This document shows positions 58,672-64,000 of a stretch of 64,000 bases of DNA, in pieces. The notes beneath the pieces are model-generated. The model was not told where the DNA came from and made no database searches. It was given only the letters and a program-made list of their open reading frames with translations. Position 1 is the first letter of the stretch. Each line of letters begins with the position of its first letter. The DNA comes from Protonemura montana (lineage: Eukaryota; Arthropoda; Insecta; Plecoptera; Nemouridae). The stretch spans positions 6,959,660-7,023,659 of the forward strand of contig OX387609.1 in NCBI GenBank assembly GCA_947568835.1. Reading direction: 5' to 3'. The translations under genes were made by a program, and so were the position numbers.

Positions 58672-61600
58672 CTGGAACATTACGATGGCATTTTGTAAGC
58701 GATTGTACTTTTATTTATGCAATAGGAGCGTCCTACCAGTTTTATTTTGTCAGATTGTCATGGAAAGAAAAGGTCAGCATACAGCAACGACATTGAAGAG
58801 GAAATTTTGTCTTGATGGACAGCCATTTGACCACAGTCTGTGCCTTTGCAAAACTTACTTACTAACCATAGTTGAAGAATTGAAATGCTAAAATTTAAAC
58901 TATCTTTGAGTTAACATCATTTCTATAATGTGTCCAGATTTGAAGTGTAATGCATAAGATACCAATGCAATGAGGGACTTTCCCTATTCTAATTTTAACC
59001 CTAAAATGAAAACATAACAACCTTAGAGTATCTCATTTACATTTCCTTCCTCTAGAGTCTAGACTGATAAGAGCAATTCTAACGCCTACTAGACTTGGCT
59101 AATATGTCGTAATAGTCAAAATGGAATTTAATTTAAAATGAAATTGGAGTAGAATTTTCCACCACGAAATTGCACAAGTCAAGGGCACATAAAGGGCGAT
59201 TGTGTAAACATTTTCTGAAACTTGTCACTGCCAATAGGCAATAGTTAACAATGTGCCATTGTACAACAACTTATTAAAAATCTTTACACAACCTACCACC
59301 AGGTCTTGATAAAAAAAAAGAATAAAAAGTATCCCGCACCTTTAGCACGACGTTCTTGAGATACTCGTGGTTGTGCGCATGCTGCTCGCGCTCGTCACTG
59401 CGGCGCGACCGTCGTATCTCCTCTTTGAGCGCCGCATTGAGCTGTTCGAGCCGGTCGCGGTCACGTTCTGCCTCCGCGAGCACTGCGGTAAGGTGTCGCG
59501 CACGCCGTTCCGCCAGCGACGCTTCGTGACGCAGACGTGCCAACTCTACCCCTGGAGACTGGCGAGCAGCAGGCACGGCTGGAGAAAATTGAGTTAGTTG
59601 AGTTAGAGGGTTTTTTGGTTTTTTGGTTTTTCTGGTGATACCACTAGGGAGCAGAAACCAGCAAGCAAAGGATGACACAGGAGCTAGACTGGTAAAACGT
59701 GCGACCATGCAAGTTAATTTTTACTTTTCAGTGACACGTTAAGTAATTGACAGACTGGTTTCAAACAAAAAGCATCTTCTGATTGGCTGTTGCCAAGCAA
59801 ATAAAATATTAACAGACTGTTAGGTTCTTAACGGATCAATAAAGTACAGGCCCTTAGTGTCAGTTTTTCAATGTCCAGCTAACAAAGTAACTCATCCCCA
59901 CGCAGATTGCATCTGTGGTATGATGTTCACTTTTCACTTTTAGTCACAGATTCGTACATTACCGAGAGAAGCGTAAGCAGTAAACACATAAAAAAGTACA
60001 CAAAACAGGTAACAAAACGTTGGTGGAATGAGTAAAGAAAGGTAGCTTTAGCAGAAAAATGGTATTTAAAAAATGTTCAGGGAAACAAGTACGAGCTTTA
60101 AGCACTGAAATTCAGAAAGATCACAATAGAGCAAATGTAGTTGATAGTTAGGACCTATCAAAGGTCCTTTGCCCAAAATGTGATATTTTGACAGGACATA
60201 CAAAAGCAGAATGTACTTTGATTCAAAACGCAGGCTTACTCACCGATTTCTTGGTCAGTGTCGCCTGCCAGCAGTTTGTCAAGCGGCATCAACTCATGGC
60301 GGTCGTTGGAACTCAGACGCGGCGATGATGAATCTACGCTCTCAGAGCCCTGCATGGGATATTTAGCAATCAGCAAAAGTACCTTTCAAGGAGTCATAAC
60401 CTCTTTGATGGACGGTACAATGCGACAGGATGGTACAATGCAAACAACAGGATTTCTTCCACAGATCCATGCTGGTCACCTATCCAATACGTGACCTAGC
60501 ACACTGCTACTTAACTTCGGAAACATAATAAGAGCCGGTGTTTCCAACAACAAGTTACCTAAGCGGTTGACGTTACAACTGTTCTGCTCACAATTAGGCG
60601 GACTTGGTTTCAATAGGGAAATCTCCTTAAGATTATTATTTAATTATTATCGTTGTGTTCAAATACGCGTTTAGAATAAAATCTGACGTATTTTTTCTTT
60701 TTATAATCCGATTATAACTTTTCTATTTATATTTCTTTTAAGAATGGCTAAAATATAAATTCTCGTGGCGGGATGAAAACGGGCTGTGACGACAGAACTC
60801 CTGTTCTGACGTCATTTTGGGTCTCCTTTGCGTTCGCTACTGTTTCTTGACGTTTTTTTACGTCAGATTTAACTATACGCCATAAAAATGGCGACCCTCG
60901 TTTTCGTACGAGATTGAAACGCAAACATTTTAAACAGGTATATTTTATTCAAAATTGGATTTAGAAAAAAATAAAAAAATAGTTTCAAATTTAAAGAGAT
61001 TTCCCTATTACGGTGGCCAGCTGTTGTCGTGTCCTATGACCATTCCAGGTTTGTACCCCAAAGATGTTCCACAAAAGAAGCCATACCATTTTCTTACAAT
61101 CTTCCATACTGATTTGGATTTCCTAGCCTCTTAAGATTAGTCTTGTTTCTAGATTAGGTGCTTGTGTGGCTTTGGTAATTCAAACAGCAACCTCGTGAAG
61201 ACAAATATATTCCACATGAAAGATTTAAAGCAGACTTCCAATAAGGAATATGCTCAAAATACAAGATCATAGCTTTGGCTAGACAACTTTCTGATCGATG
61301 AACAAAATTGACGTGCTTACCTCTCCGTCCTCGCGGACCAGCTGCATGAGGTGTTCGGGCGAGAATCGACGGATTGTCGTTCTAGTCGACGCACTTCTCT
61401 CGCTGACGGTCCGGCTCACGTCCTCAACGCGGCCAACTCGATTCTTCTCTGCCAGCAGACGGGACTCCAGCAGCACGATCTGGTCCTAGAACAATCAATC
61501 AAGAAGTTTTCATCATGGGTTGACACAATTCTTATCTGGCCAACATCTAGTTAGTTGATTGTGACATAGCATTATTTAAACATGAAATGGAAGGTCAGAA

Positions 61601-63524
61601 CTCAAGAAGTATCATTACTTTAAGTAAATGAAAGTAAATCTTTAACCTGCAGTAATGCAATTAGTGTTTAAATTAAATATGGTCTAAATTTAGTTGCAAG
61701 GTTATTGTTTTCATCCCAACAACAAAATAGAACAACTATTGTTGTGTTTTATTGTATTGTTTGGCCTTTTTAGGTTTGGTTATACTATGTCCAGTTGAAA
61801 GGTAAATGAAATGTGAGATGCAAATAGAAGTATCTGATTGGCTGAGACCATGGAGATCTGCTGGCAGTTATCGATTTAATCGGACATTGTAATGTAACAT
61901 CGGACATTAATATTATTCCCTTGAGGGGATCCCTTATCCCACCCCGTGAAACTGGAATCAGTGTGCCCGGATAGCTCGGTTGATAGCGCAACCGTCTGGA
62001 AATTGGGAGGTCCCGGGTGCGTATCGCGATTCTGTCGCACATTTTTCCATTATAGCTTCATTTCCATTGCAAAACTGGCCTTAAATCGCAAGCCTCCCAT
62101 CGCAACCTCATCAACACTCACCTCAAGCCTTGCCTTCTCATTGGCCGCCTCCTCGCGCACCATGTCGATCTGCGTGCGCAGCCCCTGCGCCAAGAGGTCC
62201 GCGTGTATCTTCTGCGCGGTGAGCGCTTCTCGGTGCCGGGTGTTGTCGTCGCGGGCTCGGTCTGTCAGCGCGGTGCAGCGAGACTCGGCCGCTGTGAGCT
62301 GGTCGACGAGATCGCGGCACTTCGTGGACAGACGATCGCGGTCGGCGTGCAGCGAGGCCACTTCGGCCGCGGTGGACTCTAGTTGACCGCTGATGACAGA
62401 CAGAAAATGTTAATAGAGAGTAGAAATTATATATTTAAAAAGATACGTGTGAATTTTTTTTTTAAATGTGTACCTAATTGAAGAGTGGAACCCCGGCCTC
62501 CAAATTTTGCAGGACGTTGCCTAAACATCTTGTATTTCATTGTCTTTGTTTCTTGGCAACTAAAGAATATTTCATTATGTCTTAAAATATAATTATAATA
62601 TTTTCTCTGGTGGTTTCCCAACTGAATTTTAAAACCTACACCACAATAATTTTTCAATAACGGTTTGCATCCTACTAGCACAGATGGTTAGTGCCACACC
62701 TGCAAAAGATGCCTTTTTCACTAGAGATCACGTACATTATCTAAATAAATAACATTTGTGATCTCGCCAACTTAAGATGATCGCTACACAGGATTTGTTT
62801 CCACAATAGATACAAGATTTTTAGAGGTTAGTGGTGTGTTCATAATGATAAAATCATAGTATTTTGTCACTCCCCAGACAAGAATGACATTGACCTCATT
62901 TCAGATCACTTCAGGTCGTTGCGATGGCGTCCAAACCTAACCTCACCTGATCTCGTTGAGTCGAGCGCGACTGGAGTCCGCCGCCCTCCGCAGCTGAGCG
63001 ACTTCTTCACAGTCGGACGCTTCTTCGGGTCGATGCTTTGCTCGGAGCACACTTTGCGCTCGCACCTAGATAAACGACAATCAGCTATTTGTAGCTAAGG
63101 TTGCAGGAGGGCATTGTCTCTGGTGCTTTCCACGAGGGAGTTTACACCTTTCGTGGTTAGTGGGAATACAATTTCCCACTTTTTTTTTAAATTTTGGCTT
63201 CAGTTTATCAGTGGGTAGAGTATATCACAATAGTTTATTTCACAATTGTGCTCAATAATAATAAAAAATCATATTGAATCATTTTTACAAAAGTTATAAA
63301 TTTTAAAATAACAACAAAAAAATCTATTAACAACCACAAAACAAATTTACCCAGCACAAAGTTCAAACGATAGACATAGCAGCTACCGCTTTGGGCGTAT
63401 TTTGCAAGTACGTAGCACTACGAACCTTGTATCCTTCAAAGTCTGCCGCCATGGTCTGCAGCTTTTGTGATACTTCCAACAGCTCGGCGCTCTTTTCCGA
63501 CAACTGGTCTTCTAGATGTCGCAC
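58513..63524 (-). CDS. GCC2: GRIP-domain golgin, C-terminal part (GCC2/GCC185-like)
   Basis: Seven exons in transcript order: 63524-63426, 63065-62947, 62389-62122, 61485-61321, 60349-60244, 59578-59340, 58671-58513. Phases agree and give 384 codons plus TGA; the gene continues off the right edge. The sequence is heptad-rich coiled coil (VRHLEDQLSEKSAELLEVSQ, AERDRDRLEQLNAALKEEI) and ends in a GRIP domain: EYLKNVVLK joined to FVTLQGGDERIRLVPVLNTI and LRLSPEEASHLTTVAKGE. GRIP domains bind Arl1 or Rab GTPases and place the protein at the trans-Golgi, where GCC185 tethers endosome-derived vesicles. The LPVxNTxLxLSPEE pattern favours GCC2 over other golgins. Confidence 0.88.
59340..59578 (-). CDS. 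GCC2: Golgin exon, coiled coil into GRIP domain
   Basis: Encodes 79 residues ending HNHEYLKNVVLK, which holds the GRIP tyrosine used in Arl1 binding. Acceptor aattttctccag, donor aag/gtgcgg, phase 1 to 0. Confidence 0.88.
59725..59848. repeat. CAGTGG-ended inverted-repeat element, copy 3
   Basis: Left end cttttcagtgacacgttaagtaa, middle gattggctgttgccaagcaaata, right end aacagactgttaggttcttaacgg. It lies in an intron of the GRIP golgin gene. Confidence 0.7.
60244..60349 (-). CDS. GCC2: Golgin exon, Ser-rich linker
   Basis: Encodes SESVDSSSPRLSSNDRHELM then PLDKLLAGDTDQEI. Acceptor tatcccatgcag, donor g/gtgagt, phase 0 to 1. Confidence 0.85.
60395..60562 (-). repeat. 5S-derived SINE, copy 5
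   Basis: Minus orientation. The 5S-like head shows cacctatccaatac, ctgctacttaacttcgg and gagccggtgtttccaac; the body retains gatggacggtacaatg, caacaggatttc and ccacagatccat. It lies in a golgin intron. Confidence 0.65.
60612..61010. mobile_element. 400-bp element with terminal inverted repeats
   Basis: Left end aatagggaaatctccttaag and right end tttaaagagatttccctatt are inverted copies of about 20 bp. A second inner pair is aaaatctgacgta (about 60677) with tacgtcagattt (about 60870). The element has no open frame, as expected of a non-autonomous DNA transposon. It lies in a golgin intron. Confidence 0.7.
61321..61485 (-). CDS. GCC2: Golgin exon
   Basis: Encodes DQIVLLESRLLAEKNRVGRV and RRFSPEHLMQLVREDGE. 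Acceptor attgttctag, donor gag/gtaagc, phase 0 to 0. Confidence 0.85.
61968..62042 (+). repeat. tRNA-derived SINE head
   Basis: gcccggatagctcggttgatagcgcaacc closely follows a tRNA D-arm with A box, and ggtcccgggtgcgtatcgcg is a decayed B box. Missing acceptor pairing and a mutated T arm argue against a working tRNA. It lies in a golgin intron, antisense to the gene. Confidence 0.6.
62122..62389 (-). CDS. GCC2: Golgin coiled-coil exon
   Basis: Encodes 89 residues of coiled coil (QLESTAAEVASLHADRDRLS, IDMVREEAANEKARLE). Acceptor ctgtcatcag, donor gag/gtgagt, phase 2 to 0. Confidence 0.88.
62947..63065 (-). CDS. GCC2: Golgin exon
   Basis: Encodes VRAQSVLRAKHRPEEASDCE and QLRRAADSSRARLNEI. Acceptor gtttatctag, donor ag/gtgagg, phase 0 to 2. 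Confidence 0.85.
63426..63524 (-). CDS. GCC2: Golgin exon (most upstream in window)
   Basis: Encodes VRHLEDQLSEKSAELLEVSQ and TMAADFEGYK. Acceptor tttcttggtag, donor aag/gttcgt, phase 0 to 0. The DFExYK then VRxxxVLxxK transition across the next splice is characteristic of the region shortly before the GRIP domain in GCC2-type golgins. Confidence 0.85.
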
Positions 63525-63904
63525 CTACCAAGAAAATAGTTCAATAAGCTAAATTACGACAGCATCACCATAACAACATTTAGCCAGCTTCCTGAATTGA
63601 TACAGTAAAACTACATAGAGGCGTGTAGAGCAAATTAAGCTTGCTAATATTTTAACAACACTGTTTTCACTTTTGGAACCTTTGACCCAAGGTTTCAAAA
63701 GAGTCTAGACTGGTCTATTTCTACCCTAAAACGAATAATCATTTGAAGCAGACCTCGGCTTAGGCGGCATCAGCAATAGCATTGAGTTCAACTCAAAGTT
63801 GAAACTGCTAAATGAAAGTTTATGGGATAGACACATTGGCCTTGCCTATAAGTTCAAATAGTTCAAGATAAAGCATGGAGATGCTGTGATCGTATGTCAG
63901 AGCA

Positions 63905-64000
63905 ATTCTGCATCCTTACGCTGCCACGGGTATATCATGGCCAAGCATAGGAGGTTCAATGGTAGATTAAAGTTTCGTAGCCATGAAGATGCTGAGATCG
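63905..64000 (+). repeat. Dispersed repeat, copy 2, cut by window edge
   Basis: gccacgggtatatcatggccaagcataggaggttcaatgg and tagccatgaagatgctgagat repeat the segment at 25660-25735 with few changes. It continues beyond the window. Confidence 0.75.

Noticed and set aside
59274-59708. Extension of the golgin exon to a Met upstream of 59578
   Set aside because: The frame runs through a clear acceptor (ttttctccag) into AT-rich intron; the splice phase from the exon at 60244 fits 59578 exactly.
61785-62042. 85-codon minus frame (CDRIAIRTRDLPISRRL...)
   Set aside because: It is the false translation of a tRNA-derived SINE head, a common artefact in insect genomes.
61968-62042. Functional tRNA gene
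   Set aside because: The A box is good, but the T arm is mutated and the acceptor ends do not pair.

Overview
This is a nuclear genomic window from an animal, most likely an arthropod and probably an insect. Short exons with GT-AG boundaries sit in AT-rich introns, the coding DNA is GC-richer, and the exon sequences recognisable by eye belong to metazoan families (Tet, a GRIP-domain golgin, a C2H2 zinc-finger protein). No prokaryotic operon structure is visible. The species cannot be fixed from the sequence alone.

The left 38 kb is one plus-strand gene, a TET-family 5-methylcytosine dioxygenase. Eighteen coding exons (11183-38472) join without a frame break into 1,978 codons. The exons hold a long Gln/Pro/Ser-rich N-terminal region, the Cys-rich zinc domain and a split double-stranded beta-helix with the His-x-Asp...His iron triad and the 2-oxoglutarate arginine. 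No CXXC domain is visible. A TATA-containing block near 920 followed by a stop-rich leader and a donor at 1597/1598 looks like an internal promoter for a CXXC-less isoform, so the gene probably begins left of the window. Two large introns (1.6-11.2 kb and 12.9-23.3 kb) hold candidate regulatory blocks. A non-LTR retrotransposon lies in sense inside the intron that splits the Cys-rich domain.

From 38.5 to 48.1 kb is an intergenic region filled with repeats: 5S-rRNA-derived SINE copies, tRNA-derived SINE heads, a 760-bp inverted SINE pair and decayed open frames.

The right part carries three minus-strand genes in tandem, convergent with Tet. At 48139-54309 is a 380-residue RGG and Tyr/Gly/Gln-rich low-complexity protein with eight coding exons. 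At 55055-57745 is a 649-residue protein with 13 C2H2 fingers and a string of SUMO-type PsiKxE motifs. At 58513-63524 and off the right edge is the C-terminal part of a GRIP-domain golgin of the GCC2/GCC185 type. A possible small nested gene or alternative terminal exons lie in an intron of the RGG gene (48958-50053).

Functionally these genes are neighbours, not a pathway: DNA/RNA demethylation, RNA-granule or chromatin scaffolding, transcriptional control and trans-Golgi tethering. The notable non-genic content is a set of small mobile elements: a 5S-derived SINE family, two families with terminal inverted repeats, and a fold-back element with a hammerhead-ribozyme-like core.
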